This document shows, piece after piece, positions 33,135 through 44,566 of a stretch of 64,000 nt of DNA. The translations under genes and the position numbers were made by a program. Positions within the stretch are counted from its first letter, which is position 1, and each line of letters opens with the position of its first letter. The notes beneath the pieces were generated by a model, which was not told the origin of the DNA, searched no databases, and was given only the letters and a program-made list of their open reading frames with translations. The DNA comes from Onchidella celtica (lineage: Eukaryota; Mollusca; Gastropoda; Systellommatophora; Onchidiidae). The stretch is taken from contig OZ007579.1 in assembly GCA_963931925.1 (NCBI GenBank), positions 48,584,771 through 48,648,770 of the forward strand, written 5' to 3'.

Positions 33135-36100
33135 ATGGCCGAGTTTCTGAAATACATTGACTCTGCCAAGGCTCTGGGTATACCAGAAGAAGAACGCGCC
33201 TCGTGGTGCGAACGACAAGTACAGCAGGACCGAGACCGTGAGGATCGGGTAGCAGCAAGAGAAAAAGAAAGAGAAAAAGAAGCAAGAGAGAGACAAAAAG
33301 AAGAAAGAGAAAGAGAAAGAGAAAAAGAAAGAGAGAGAGAAAAGGAAAGAGAAAGAGAACGAGAAAAAGAAGCAAGAGAGAGAGAAAAAGAGGCTGTAGA
33401 GAGAGAAAAAAGGGAGCATGAACTCGCAATCAAGAAATTAGAGCGAGAATCGCTTATAGCCCCCACTGCTGCCAGCAATACATATGCTACAAAACCGAAG
33501 CTTCCGACGTTTAATGAAAAACTCGACCGGATCGACGCATATTTGCATCGGTTCGAGCTACACGCTAAATGCGTCGGATGGCAGCATGCGATGTACAGTT
33601 CATGCCTGTCTAATTTACTAACAGGTAAGGCTCTAGAAGTATTTCATAGCCTCAAAGTAGAGGATGCCAACGACTATGACAAGCTTAAAACAGCACTGCT
33701 TAAGCGATTCCAGCATACCGAAGATGGCTTTCATCAGAGATTTCGCGCATGTAAACCTGAGCCATCTGAAAATTTCTCAACTTATGTGAATCGGCTGAAA
33801 CATTACTTAGATCGCTGGATCGAACTCGCGAACGTGACTACCGGAAATTATTTCCAACTTTATGATTTGGTCTTAAAAGACCAAATCTATACGGCATGTC
33901 ATTCCGATTTGGTTGCCCACCTTAAAGAGAGGGCACCGACATCCTCTGAAGAAATCACATCGTGCGCGGAACGTTATGCGTCCGCCCACCCAAATCGTCC
34001 TTTGGCAAAGCCTTCAACTACAGCACCGTGTTATGCCAACGTGGGCAAAGGAGCGCCAACCGGACACGATCGTTCAAGGCCGACTCGTCGTCAGGCCCCA
34101 AATCCGCACTCTCAATCAGAGCCGCCTTTTTTTAGACAGAGGGATTTTCCGAATCGAAATAATTTATCCCCGCGTCGAGGATACCAGAGCTATTCTTTTT
34201 ACGAGCCTCGCCCATATTATCGTGGCAACTATCCAGGCCAACAATATAACCGGCCTCAGGGACCGCCGCGACGAGTGCATTTTGATAATAATCATGATTA
34301 TGATAGACCGCAGAGTCTTCCTTATCGTGGAAACGATCCTCATCGTATTATGTGTTTTAGGTGTAATAGGGTAGGCCACATACAAAAATTTTGTAACGTT
34401 AAAATGGAAGCGGCAAATGCCTGCTCTGTACAATCTACACCCTATACAGATGTTGGTTATACTAATAAATCTTCATCGCAATCAAAAGCTATTCCAGTCA
34501 TGTCGGCCCTACATGAACTGGGTGAATTAACATTTTACCAGGGCCGCGTGAACGCGATTAGCGCTTCTGTTCTACGTGACTCCGGATGCACGACTATCGG
34601 CGTTCGGCAGTCACTAGTCCGTCCAACACAATTTTTGGATAACGATGTAACTTGTATTACTTTTGGCGGATCTGTAGAGCGATTCCGTCTTGCAGAAGTT
34701 TATATTGATACACCTTTTCTCACAGGTATTGTTACCGCATGTGTACTGCCTAATCCGGTGGCTGATGTAATCATAGGGAATGTACCTCAAGTAAATAAGT
34801 TTCCTATCGGTAACTTGGAAATTTGGACTGAGGATGAAAGTGTTGCTTGTGCGACAACACGCCTACAATCGAGTCGACGAGCAGACATTGCATTGAGTAA
34901 CCCTACTATTGAAGTGAACATAACGTCTAGTGCATTCCATGATGAGCAACAGTCAGACCCCACATTGAAACATTTGTTTACTAAAGTTGATCCTACAGCG
35001 CCGGATACCTCTAAGTTTCTTATTAAAGATGACTTATTATATCGTAATTTTCGAAATAAGCGAGAGGCCGTTATGCAGCTTGTAGTACCAAGATCTTTTC
35101 GTCGCGACATTATTCGTCTCGTGCATGACACTTCCTTGGCGGGTCACCAAGGAAAGGCCAGAACTAAGTCTCGAATACTATCGCAATTTTTTTGGCCCAG
35201 TATTTACGCAGATGTAAACCGGTTCGTATCAACATGTGACGTATGTCAGAGACGTACTCCTAAAGGGAGAGCATCGCGGGCTCCTCTGCAGGAGATGCCT
35301 ATGGTCTCCAGACCATTTGAGCGCGTTGCCGTAGATATAGTTGGACCTCTACACAAGTCAGACAGAGGACATCGCTTTATACTTTCTGTCATTGACTACG
35401 CAACCCGTTGGCCAGAGGCCATTCCACTAAAAGACATTTCAGCCGATCATGTGGCTGAAGCCCTTACTACTATTTTTTCGCGTCTTGGATTTCCGGTTGA
35501 AATTTTATCGGACAGAGGTCCACAGTTTACCTCTGAGCTTTTTAAGAAAGTCTTGGAATTGGTCGGGATTAAACAAAGATTGACATCTCCATACCACCCA
35601 CAGTCTAATGGCTGCTGTGAACGGTGGAATGCTACCATGAAAGCTATGCTTGCGCGGGTTTCGGCCGACAAGCCGAGTGATTGGGATCGACAACTCCCCG
35701 CTATTCTCTTTGCATACCGAGAACTACCGAACGCATCGACGGGTTTTTCCCCCTTCGAATTATTGTATGGTCGCAAGCCGCGTGGTCCAATGGCCATACT
35801 CCGTGATTTATTCGCCGGTTCAGACACCGACGATAACGATACGCGGTCTGCATATCAATATGTTGTAGACTTGCGCCATCGAATTCTTAACGCATGTCAG
35901 CTCGCACAAAAATCTTCTGCGGCGCATGCGAGTCTTTATAAACTATATCGTGATCAAGGTAGCCGATTGCGAACCTTGGCCGTCGGAGACCAAACTCTTG
36001 TTCTCCTTCCGGAGACGAAAAATAAACTCCTTCTTACATGGAAGGGACCTTTTAAAGTGCTAAAGAGACTTTCTCGAGTAAATTATCTTATCAAGATTCG

Positions 36101-37496
36101 AGGACAGGACAAAGTCTTCCATATAAATATGTTAAAGCAGTACCTGTCCGACGATGATAATCGTCAGAATAATCGCCGAAATGTGATTGCTCAGGCCAAT
36201 GCGGCCTTAGTTTCAGTTGACGATGATGATCCTATTAAGATAGAGCATTCAATCCCCGCACTGCAATCTTCTGAAAATACGTCGGATGTACATATAAATC
36301 CAGATCTATCTGAATCGCAAAGACAAGATATAAGAGATTTGCTTAACGAGTTTACTACGGTCTTTACTGATCTACCAGGTAATACTTCTTTGGTACAGCA
36401 TGTTATAAGGTTAAAGACGGATATACCCGTCTTTGTTAAACCATACCCCCGTCCGCTGCACGCACAGGAGACTATAATAACCGAGGTACGTAACATGTTT
36501 CACCTGGGAGTGATAGAGCGATCGACGAGCCCATATAACTCACCCATCGTCTTAGTGAAAAAAAAAGATGATACAGTGCGTTTTTGTATTGACTATCGTA
36601 AACTTAATGAGGTTACGATATATGACGCTGAACCGATTCCCAACCAGGAGAATCTTTTTGCGCAGTTAGCGAGGGCAACGATTTTTTCTAAAATTGATCT
36701 TTCCAAAGGCTATTGGCAAATTCCGCTTGATGAGAATAGCAAGCAATATACCGCTTTTCAGACCCCGTTGGGTCTTATGCAGTGGCGCTATACGCCTTTC
36801 GGATTAGTTACAGCCCCTGCCACTTTCGCCCGTATGATGACAATATTGCTCCAGAGTATAGATTCCGTGTTGTCGTATTTTGACGACATTTGTATTTATG
36901 AAACCAATTGGTCGGCCCACCTCGCAGCCCTACGACAAGTTTTTATTGCTCTTCGTCGAGCTGGCCTTACGGCGAAACCCAATAAAGTGTTTTTAGGGTA
37001 TAATGAAATTAATTTTCTGGGCCATACAATTGCCCACGGCGTTCAGACCCCTGATGACAAGAAGATAACTACCATCTTAAAGCTCCAACCCCCTCGAACT
37101 AAGAAAGAAGTTCGTAGTTTATTGGGCTTTCTTAACTATTATAGGAAGTTCATTCCAAATTTTTCTTCGCTTACAGCTCCGTTGTCGGACCTCACAAGAA
37201 AGAATTTTCCTAATAAAGTGAAATGGACAACCGAATGTGCTGATACACTTCGTACCGTTCAACGATTGTTTTCCACTTCCCCCATTCTCATACTTCCAGA
37301 TATAAACCAAATATTTATTGTCCGCACTGATGCGTCGGACAAGGGATTAGGAGCTGTGTTATTACAGGAACGAGACGATACCTTGCGGCCATGTCTATAC
37401 GCCAGCCGCAAGTTGCTAGATAGGGAATGCCGCTATGCAATTATCGAGCGAGAGTGCCTCGCTATCATTTTTGCTGTAAACGCATTTTCGCGATAG
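33135..37496 (+). CDS. Gag-pol polyprotein of Gmr1-like element, interrupted in RNase H
   Basis: One frame of 1453 codons. Residues about 30-110 are a charged Arg/Glu/Lys coiled coil. About 110-280 is a capsid region of the type related to the vertebrate SCAN domain. A CCHC zinc knuckle is at 407-420, protease DSG at 482-484 and a later IIGN. Integrase follows: His664, His671, Cys701, Cys704 zinc site; Asp734, Asp793, Glu829 catalytic triad with D-35-E spacing; and a GPY/F-type module from about 968. Reverse transcriptase comes next (about 1103-1290, FDDI with Asp1250-Asp1251 instead of the usual YxDD), then RNase H from about 1390. The frame stops at amber codon 37494-37496, where the other family has Tyr. 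The ATG at 33135 is the first of the frame, about 470 bases after the LTR. No frameshift separates gag and pol. Confidence 0.95.
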   Translation: MAEFLKYIDSAKALGIPEEERASWCERQVQQDRDREDRVAAREKEREKEARERQKEEREREREKEREREKEREREREKEAREREKEAVEREKREHELAIKKLERESLIAPTAASNTYATKPKLPTFNEKLDRIDAYLHRFELHAKCVGWQHAMYSSCLSNLLTGKALEVFHSLKVEDANDYDKLKTALLKRFQHTEDGFHQRFRACKPEPSENFSTYVNRLKHYLDRWIELANVTTGNYFQLYDLVLKDQIYTACHSDLVAHLKERAPTSSEEITSCAERYASAHPNRPLAKPSTTAPCYANVGKGAPTGHDRSRPTRRQAPNPHSQSEPPFFRQRDFPNRNNLSPRRGYQSYSFYEPRPYYRGNYPGQQYNRPQGPPRRVHFDNNHDYDRPQSLPYRGNDPHRIMCFRCNRVGHIQKFCNVKMEAANACSVQSTPYTDVGYTNKSSSQSKAIPVMSALHELGELTFYQGRVNAISASVLRDSGCTTIGVRQSLVRPTQFLDNDVTCITFGGSVERFRLAEVYIDTPFLTGIVTACVLPNPVADVIIGNVPQVNKFPIGNLEIWTEDESVACATTRLQSSRRADIALSNPTIEVNITSSAFHDEQQSDPTLKHLFTKVDPTAPDTSKFLIKDDLLYRNFRNKREAVMQLVVPRSFRRDIIRLVHDTSLAGHQGKARTKSRILSQFFWPSIYADVNRFVSTCDVCQRRTPKGRASRAPLQEMPMVSRPFERVAVDIVGPLHKSDRGHRFILSVIDYATRWPEAIPLKDISADHVAEALTTIFSRLGFPVEILSDRGPQFTSELFKKVLELVGIKQRLTSPYHPQSNGCCERWNATMKAMLARVSADKPSDWDRQLPAILFAYRELPNASTGFSPFELLYGRKPRGPMAILRDLFAGSDTDDNDTRSAYQYVVDLRHRILNACQLAQKSSAAHASLYKLYRDQGSRLRTLAVGDQTLVLLPETKNKLLLTWKGPFKVLKRLSRVNYLIKIRGQDKVFHINMLKQYLSDDDNRQNNRRNVIAQANAALVSVDDDDPIKIEHSIPALQSSENTSDVHINPDLSESQRQDIRDLLNEFTTVFTDLPGNTSLVQHVIRLKTDIPVFVKPYPRPLHAQETIITEVRNMFHLGVIERSTSPYNSPIVLVKKKDDTVRFCIDYRKLNEVTIYDAEPIPNQENLFAQLARATIFSKIDLSKGYWQIPLDENSKQYTAFQTPLGLMQWRYTPFGLVTAPATFARMMTILLQSIDSVLSYFDDICIYETNWSAHLAALRQVFIALRRAGLTAKPNKVFLGYNEINFLGHTIAHGVQTPDDKKITTILKLQPPRTKKEVRSLLGFLNYYRKFIPNFSSLTAPLSDLTRKNFPNKVKWTTECADTLRTVQRLFSTSPILILPDINQIFIVRTDASDKGLGAVLLQERDDTLRPCLYASRKLLDRECRYAIIERECLAIIFAVNAFSR

Positions 37497-37679
37497 CTAC
37501 TCATGTCCGAGTTTATAATTGAAACGGACCATCGTCCGTTGTTATTCTTGAAGGCTAACAGGGCTAAAAATGCTCGATTAACGAGGTGGAGTCTTGCACT
37601 CCAGGAATACCGGTTTGTTATCCGGGCTATCCCTGGCGGTGACAATTCCCAAGCTGATGTGTTGTCACGTCTAATTTAG
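37497..37679 (+). pseudogene. Remainder of RNase H after amber codon
   Basis: The same frame continues past the stop for 60 codons to a TAG, with a typical RNase H ending: ETDHRP, then RWSLALQEY, then a final ADVLSRL. So the frame was originally continuous. A single substitution, or read-through, accounts for the break. Confidence 0.9.
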
Positions 37680-38343
37680 TTCCTATTAAAGAGTGTTGTG
37701 TCTTGTATTGGGGTTGGATAGTACTTTTCCCCCTCAATTCTGGACGGTGGATGGATTCACATTTATCTTGTTCATTACTTTATGAACCAGTTTACAATCC
37801 TTTTTTGTGAATATCCTCTTTCCACCAGCGTCATTCCGGACTGTGACCTGAACTTCTGACAAACCTGACGCCCTTGTCAGCGGGTCAATGAGATGGAGAC
37901 ATGGCAAACCAAGCTACCAGAGCTACTGCTGCCATTGGATACCACAGTATTTTAATTAACAATATATTGTTTGTGAATGTGTATATAAGCAGCAATTATG
38001 TGTGTTGACTAGATAATTATGAGCCTATTCCTTCAGTAAGGCCTGATTGTTTGATTGTAGTTATACTTTAATCCAGCAGTATACAGTGATATACTCATTG
38101 TTATTATAAATGTTCGAGAGAAGTTTGATTGTGTGCAGTGAGAATGTTTCGATAGACTAGATTCTATAGAACGTGGCATCAATAATTGTATGCTTTTTGT
38201 CCATCCAATATGCACGTTCTTAGTTAGTTTTTTTTGCTCTCAAGCTTAAGGCTGACTTTTCTACAGTAGTACTTGGGCCCCCACCACAATAACTTTGGGG
38301 TTTCTTGGATCCTATCGTGTAAATTTTTCTCAAAATTTCCACT
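37680..38343 (+). other. 3' untranslated region of family 1 element
   Basis: About 660 bases between the end of RNase H and the polypurine tract. I see no env, chromodomain or extra frame. Confidence 0.7.
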
Positions 38344-38354
38344 GGGGTGGGGGA
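38344..38354 (+). promoter_or_regulatory. Polypurine tract, family 1
   Basis: ggggtggggga directly precedes the tgtcaagg start of the 3' LTR. It primes plus-strand DNA synthesis. Confidence 0.9.
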
Positions 38355-39756
38355 TGTCAAGGTTACTACTATAATTGTCGTGCTGGGTCACGACTTGAAA
38401 AGACTTGTTTTTTTCACGGTCTCGTTGATTATAACTAGCGTAAATGTCCTTGAACTGTTCTCGTGAACAGTTTGTTTTTGTAACACTTTTTCTTAGAGAT
38501 GGAAAGAAAGTGGGGCAAGATAGAATAAATGGATAAGTTAGGAGTGACAGTGCAATTCTCGACCCCGTGATTTTGATGAACTCTTACAAGGGAAGAGAAG
38601 GGGTGAATAAGGATAGATAGTTTAAGACGCTTAGTCGCGTTCAGAAATTCGTACATAAAACGTAGAAAGCACGAGGGTTTAGAGATTTTAGTAATGGTTT
38701 TGACATTTTAATTTGACCTTGTCTGTTTCTAGTACAAGGCCGTGACCAACTTCCATGCAGAATCTATTAATACTGCGAGCTGGGCTCGAATGGATGCACC
38801 AATCAAATCTAGGCATTTGGACGGTAATTTGCAGCTGGCCGCACAGTATAAAAGCGTAGCCATTCCTATGTTCATGACTCCATACAGAAAATTCCATCTG
38901 TGCAGGCGTCGGCGTGATTCTGCCAGAAGAATCAGAAGACTGTTGTTTTTATGTCTATGTCCATTATAGGCATTGAGATGAAGCCATGTGCTCGATTATG
39001 ATATACCCACTGCTGTTGTCTACTGTTCCCTGATTCCTTATCAGGGACCAAGTGTAAGTGTTTGTCTGTTGATGATTCAACAATGAACGAGGAGCTGAAC
39101 GGAATTTTTCCAGTAGGACAGGATTGCCGCACATGCTAGAAGTGCTACCCAAGAATGCAAGACAACGATGTATATTAACTTGCAACTAGATCTAGTATGA
39201 ATGTTTGGCATACACAACTGTGAATTGGAATTGATTTGTCTGGATGAGGCTGGGGATTGCCAGCCCATCCTAGAGTAGATCTAACTTAACTACGTCAGTT
39301 TGTATTGACGAGCTTGATCCATTATAAGCGGTAGGCACAAATAGCTGAGATGACATTGTCGCCAGAGACATTAGTATATTGCTTGATAGATAGTAGGCAG
39401 ACTATATCTGAGAGATAGATAATTAATACTTGAATTGTTAGTGAGTCAGAATGATCTTAATCTTATAGGAATCTGGAGGAGACTTCTAGTGACATATTAT
39501 TGAATTTTCATTTGATGCTGCTGATGTTGTCTTTTTAGTATGTAAGAGATCTAGACAAAATTGTTAGGAAAGTTAAAGTAATTAAATTTGTGGCCCTGCA
39601 GGTCTGTTCATAAAACTTATTCAGATTGTTATTAGGGTGTGGCATGGTACGAAAGAGTAATTCATAAATACCTCTCGATTTTAAAATGCAATCATAAAAC
39701 CAATAACCCATAACACCCACTCTGTAACACTATCACCCAGTACCAGACCCGTAACA
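38355..39756 (+). repeat. 3' LTR, family 1
   Basis: 1402 bp, near-identical to the 5' LTR, with TATA at 38847-38853. It carries the same 27-base U5 extension (ending gacccgtaaca). Near its end it reads atgcaatcat, where both the 5' LTR and the inverted leader arm carry g. Confidence 0.95.
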
Positions 39757-39896
39757 TCAGATCCCCTGAAATGATGCACATGCTTCTGTGAGACTAATTC
39801 ACAACTCTCCTGTGAAGATGAAAGGAATAATCACTCTGGCTCCCAAAGACAAAGGCTCATGCCCAAGCTAACGATTTCTTTATCAGTTTACGATCC

Positions 39897-40024
39897 CCCC
39901 TCTCGCTCTCTCCCCTCGCCCTCCCCCTCCCTCCCTCCCTCCCTCTTCCTCCCTCCCCTCTCTCTTCCTCCCTCCCCCTCTCTCTTCCTCCCCCTCTCTC
40001 TCCCTCCCTCTCCCTCCCTCTCCC

Positions 40025-40088
<64 letters not shown>
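39897..40088. repeat. (TC)n/CCT-rich microsatellite
   Basis: Pyrimidine-only stretch of ctccct and tc units. All long open frames across it are artefacts. Confidence 0.95.
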
Positions 40089-40092
<4 letters not shown>

Positions 40093-40139
40093 ACAACATA
40101 AGCACAAATCGCCAACAACTTCCCACTGAGCATTTTGTC

Positions 40140-41440
40140 AGTGCGAGATGTGCTTTATAAAAGTGTGGACGAGTTTTACGTCAGATAGAACCAGGAATCA
40201 AAATTCGAGTAAACAAAAGACGTTTCTCGAACGGGTTTTTTCAGGACTCGTTAGTTTATCTGTCTGAAGTTTTGCATGCAGCACGGCACTGAGTTGTTTT
40301 CATACAAAATTGAATTTTAATCTTTTCCGACTGATTTCCTTGCAACAGATTGGGTGGTTACCATCCTGCCTTCTGAATGAAACTGTAGGAGATTTACAGC
40401 ATTAAGTGTTCACCCTTATTTTGAGTTCGTAGTGGTGCTCTTTGTGGATTCAGATGACTTTCAATGTTATACCCATTTGCAATTTTGGGATTTTATTTAT
40501 CTTTAAGGCTCGAGTAATAAAGATTTATTGGCTCCTCCTCGACCACATTTTAATGGGATGCGTTATTTTTATTTTTATTTTTTCAGAATGAGCGGAATCG
40601 ACATCGATTTTCTCGAGAACTTTCTGTTGGATTTGATTGACATTTTGGACAAGCTCATAATTATTTCACATGAAATATTTTTTTTTATTTGTTAAGCGGT
40701 AGCCCATTTTTAAATTTTCGTCTTTACACCTTGTCATAAAATGAAACCCAAAATTCTACAATGCTAAACAGTGGGGAAGCAAAAAGTATTCCATGTGTGT
40801 TTACCTCGGTGTGCAGAATAGTTACTACCTGGTTTTCCACACATCTGAGTGTTTCGCAAATTTGCTTCTCAATTCTAGACGTTGCATTACGTGAACACAC
40901 CCATTTTGTAAGAAATTTAGTCTTTAACCGTTTATATATCTATTATTATAAAAGTGAACTTTGGAGGATAGGTTAGCCTACTCCTCCGTTAATACTTAGT
41001 CCACACGCTTCAAATTTTACAGACGTCCACAATATCTACGTACCCAGGTTTTCGTCACATAAAACATACGAAAACTCCTCTCCAAGAATTTATCAAAATA
41101 GATTTGTTCAGTCATTCTATCTTAATTCACCATTTTGGGTGAACCGGAAGAATGATACCATTGTCAAGGAACCGGAAGAGCGATCTGATTTTCAAAATGA
41201 GCGCGATTTGACGCGCTGCCTAAACACGGAAGTTTGGTTCCGCACCAAGAAACTAAACCGTTCGTAGAACGGGTAATTAAATAAAATAATTCTGTGTGAA
41301 ATTGTGGTGTAACAGTAAGTTCTATTAGTCAAAGCATGAAATCCAAATGTTATTTTAATGTAGCCTAGATCTAGATATACGGTTGCGCTTAGTACATGGA
41401 AAATTTGCAAGATATATCTTGCGCGAGTTGGCTAGTATAA
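40140..41440. other. Intergenic, no gene seen
   Basis: AT-rich unique sequence without a supported exon, RNA gene or transposon end. Confidence 0.5.
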
Positions 41441-41444
41441 CATA

Positions 41445-41580
41445 AGTAGCTGAGGTCCCCGGCCCTGCCCGGGATAAATCGGTTTGAATATTAGTTTCAG
41501 TTCTGGGTGGTTATTATGGACCTGCTTCATCTTGCCTGTTCCTATTGGTTTGTTTTATTTTTGTTTGTTTGTTTTTAAAT
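41445..41580 (-). repeat. SINE-like interspersed repeat, copy 3
   Basis: Inverted relative to the copies at 3333-3450 and 4256-4390. On the minus strand it reads through ggcaagatgaagcaggtcca and then ttatcccgggcagggccggg. Best preserved of the three. Confidence 0.55.
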
Positions 41581-43483
41581 ACGTCTTACTAACTGCTGTA
41601 CCTTTGTGAGTTGACACCCTGCGCATCCCGATAACGAATCCTTAAAATGGCCAACCATGACTCGAAATAGATCTCAATGATGCCGAAACAATGAAAAACG
41701 AAACGTAGAAGCCTGAACATTTCATAATTTCTAATATGGCCCATGTTAATTTCGCATTGATAATCTGTTGTGCAAAGTTTGAAGCCTGAGTGTGATGTTG
41801 TTCCAGAGCCTTAGGTGACCAAAGTTTCGAGTTACCAAAAGATAGCCCAGTTGTCTTTGAAACCAAGTAACTGCCTTATTAGATAAAAATTCAAAATAAA
41901 AGTGTCACTTTTTAAAAAATTCGAGTGTATGGTAAAAACATAATAATATTCTGAAAAAGAATATAGGATTTGGAATTGTGTAGTATTTAATTGAGCTTGC
42001 CACCACTAAAAATAAAAAATATATTAAGAAATAATACAAATTAACTGTTAAAAAACGGGTTGTCATTGGCAAGAAATATGCATGTGGAGAAAAAAAACAA
42101 CAAACACGTCTTACCTGAATGAAAAAACTTAGAGCTTTGTCGGTCTTATAGTCTTCCCCGGACGTCCGCTCCCAACAAATAACTTTATACCAAGGGAGAA
42201 AATTATTATGTTCTCACGGGGTTCAAGGGTTTAAGTCAAGTAGGTCATGCAAGCGGTACGAAGTGACACGAGCAGGATCTTGTCTCTAATTATTGTCCTT
42301 GACACATTAAAAAGGCCCTTGAAAGTTACTTAAAACAACTCACCAAGCAAACTGCTGACTGATTCAGCGGGTTTTTAAGCCACTCAGCTTTTCTGTTCCG
42401 TGGATTAAATTTGTTACAAAGTTCACGTGCCCTGCTAACTCAGCTTCACGTTTCTTACGCCCCCCTTCCCTCACATATAGACAGGCACACACCGTACACA
42501 CTAGATACACATCGGACACGCACACCATACCCCAAACCACATACACACACTCGCGCATCGGAGTTCAGGGCGGGCATTAGCGTAAATAAGCTTGGATGAC
42601 TGAAAACATCAGCTTCCAACAGCCGTCCAAGTCCACTGCACAACATAAGTTTGGGGTCACGAGCTGAATTAGTGTTTTGGAGGTATAGCTCTTGACCTCA
42701 AGAGAGGGCCAACTCACACTCGTGCGGACACACCAGTCAATAACGACATAACACAAGTTGTAAATTGGAGTCAGGCCTGAAGGGCCGTAGTCGTGTATTG
42801 TCTATAATATATATTCAAGGTGTAGATTCCATGCAAACTGACTATCACTTTTAAGTAAACTAACTTTCACTTCTTATCCTAATTACGACTGCAAATAAAC
42901 ATATAAATTATCTCTATTTACGTGAATGGGCTATACAAATACTTTATCAATAGAATCTATGCTGCCAAGTCACTAGATTCGCTATCAAGGACCTGTAGTA
43001 GTTATGACATCACCAATTTGAATGCATAGATGGTCCCAACACATCACTACGCTTTACAAAGCATGGACCAACTGTTAGAATACTTAAGTAAAACTACTCT
43101 AAATGGACAATTAATAAATCACTCTCATTCTCTACAATACTAATTCTAATCACACTGTTGATGCGATTTTAACTAACTCCTCGCTGGTAACAGCTCCTGG
43201 GAAGTACAATCTTACACTGGCTAAACAACAACTTCTCGTTGTTCCGGGACAGATCTTATTATGGTGGACACATATCATTGGTCGCTCACTGCAGTGTGAG
43301 CGAAAATCAGTGTGGCACGGTTCGTACACACAGTCTGGTACGAAGAGACAAGGCGCTATCTTTCTGACTATCAGCTCTCTTCGTCAGTACACTCGTATTT
43401 GTCTTGATTGCCAATCTACGTTCACTCCAACTCAGACCTGCAGGAGTGGCCGAGAGCACGTCAACGCTAGAATGCTTTAGGCA
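41581..43483. other. Intergenic, no gene seen
   Basis: Contains a short CA-rich patch at 42480-42560. No frame has family resemblance and I see no transposon ends. Confidence 0.45.
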
Positions 43484-44566
43484 GAGAACATAGAGAACGC
43501 TTGACGCGCGAGAAAACTAGCGCGAGAGTACAGGCGCCTTTTCAACAAGCGCCTGATTGATCAAGGATGCACAGAGAGAACGCGTGAGAATCTATCTCTT
43601 CATGATCTATTACTGGGCAGTCAACAGCAGTCTGCTGTGTGCCGGTATTGTTTCAGTATGACGACGAATACGTCTTGCTGGACAGTGCATTGCCAAAACT
43701 TATGTTTTAAAAAAAAGGAAAAGGAAGTGTGCATGAACTTAATAAAGAAAGGAGAGACGTTGGCGAATGTCACGTCTTTAGTCATTTGAAGGCTCAACCC
43801 CAACAGACTTCACGCTTACATTAGAATGAATCTTGAAACATTCACTTTTATACTATACCAAATAAGTCCAAGGCTTACAAAATCATGGGTGGCACGTTCC
43901 CATCCTGCCAGAAGAAAGGCTGGTGATATCCCTGGGGTAAGCAATGTGTTATTTTCACGTAATACGAAAGGAAACCAAAGAAAAACATGTTAATTTTAAA
44001 AAATTTATACTTCTGCTTTATTTTTTTTTTTATTTGACTGTGTAGAAACACATTTTGCGTTAAATCATCAAGCTACATACTACATGTATACATTTCAATT
44101 TTCAGGATTAGTTTGCAGACAATCTTTTCCATATTTCCTTAAATGAAAAAAAAAAGCTATAAATTCGATCACAATGATGTGCCACGTGCCTTTTGTTTAT
44201 TTTTAATTGATGCAACAAAACAGTAAAAAACATCAAAATTCGTTTTACTTTACTAATAACACATTGTAACGTATCTCAATGGAAGTTGTTTATGCCCAAG
44301 TTATCACTGCAGGGGAAATAAGACAATTTTATCAATAGCGGCACGGCAACACACTCTCAGCAAGCAGCTTCAACGCGAGAAAAGAATTAACTTTCAATAC
44401 TTTAAAACTAGCGCGACTTGACAAGCGACGCAGCACGCCTGTAGCTGGAAAGTACAAGCGTTCTCTATGGGTGTCACAAGAGATTTAGTGGCATACCTAA
44501 GACAGGTAAAAGGCGCTTGGACTCTCGCGCTAGTTTTCTCGCGCGTCAAGCGTTCTCTGTGTTCTC
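43484..44566. mobile_element. Candidate foldback element with 59-bp inverted ends
   Basis: 43484-43542 and 44508-44566 are inverted copies, each 59 bases with about four mismatches, centred on ttgacgcgcgagaaaactag. A third degraded fragment (aaaactagcgcgacttgaca) lies near 44404. The 965-base interior is AT-rich with no frame of recognisable origin. True ends and target duplication are not clear. Confidence 0.6.

Larger units (their letters stand above)
31256..39761 (+). mobile_element. Complete Gmr1-like LTR retrotransposon (family 1)
   Basis: The element is 31261-39756 (8496 bp) flanked by tcaga on both sides (31256-31260 and 39757-39761), a 5-bp target duplication. Order: 5' LTR, tRNA-Cys primer site, leader with inverted repeat, one gag-pol frame, polypurine tract, 3' LTR. 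I saw only two differences between the two 1402-bp LTRs, so it inserted recently. Integrase precedes reverse transcriptase in pol, the order of the Gmr1-like branch of Ty3/gypsy. The only coding lesion I found is an amber codon at 37494-37496. There is no env-like frame. It sits about 1 kb upstream of gene B and points away from it. Confidence 0.95.

Noticed and set aside
33095..33478. Ser-Leu-rich minus-strand frame over the start of gag
   Set aside because: It is the antisense shadow of the Arg/Glu-rich coiled coil in family 1 gag.
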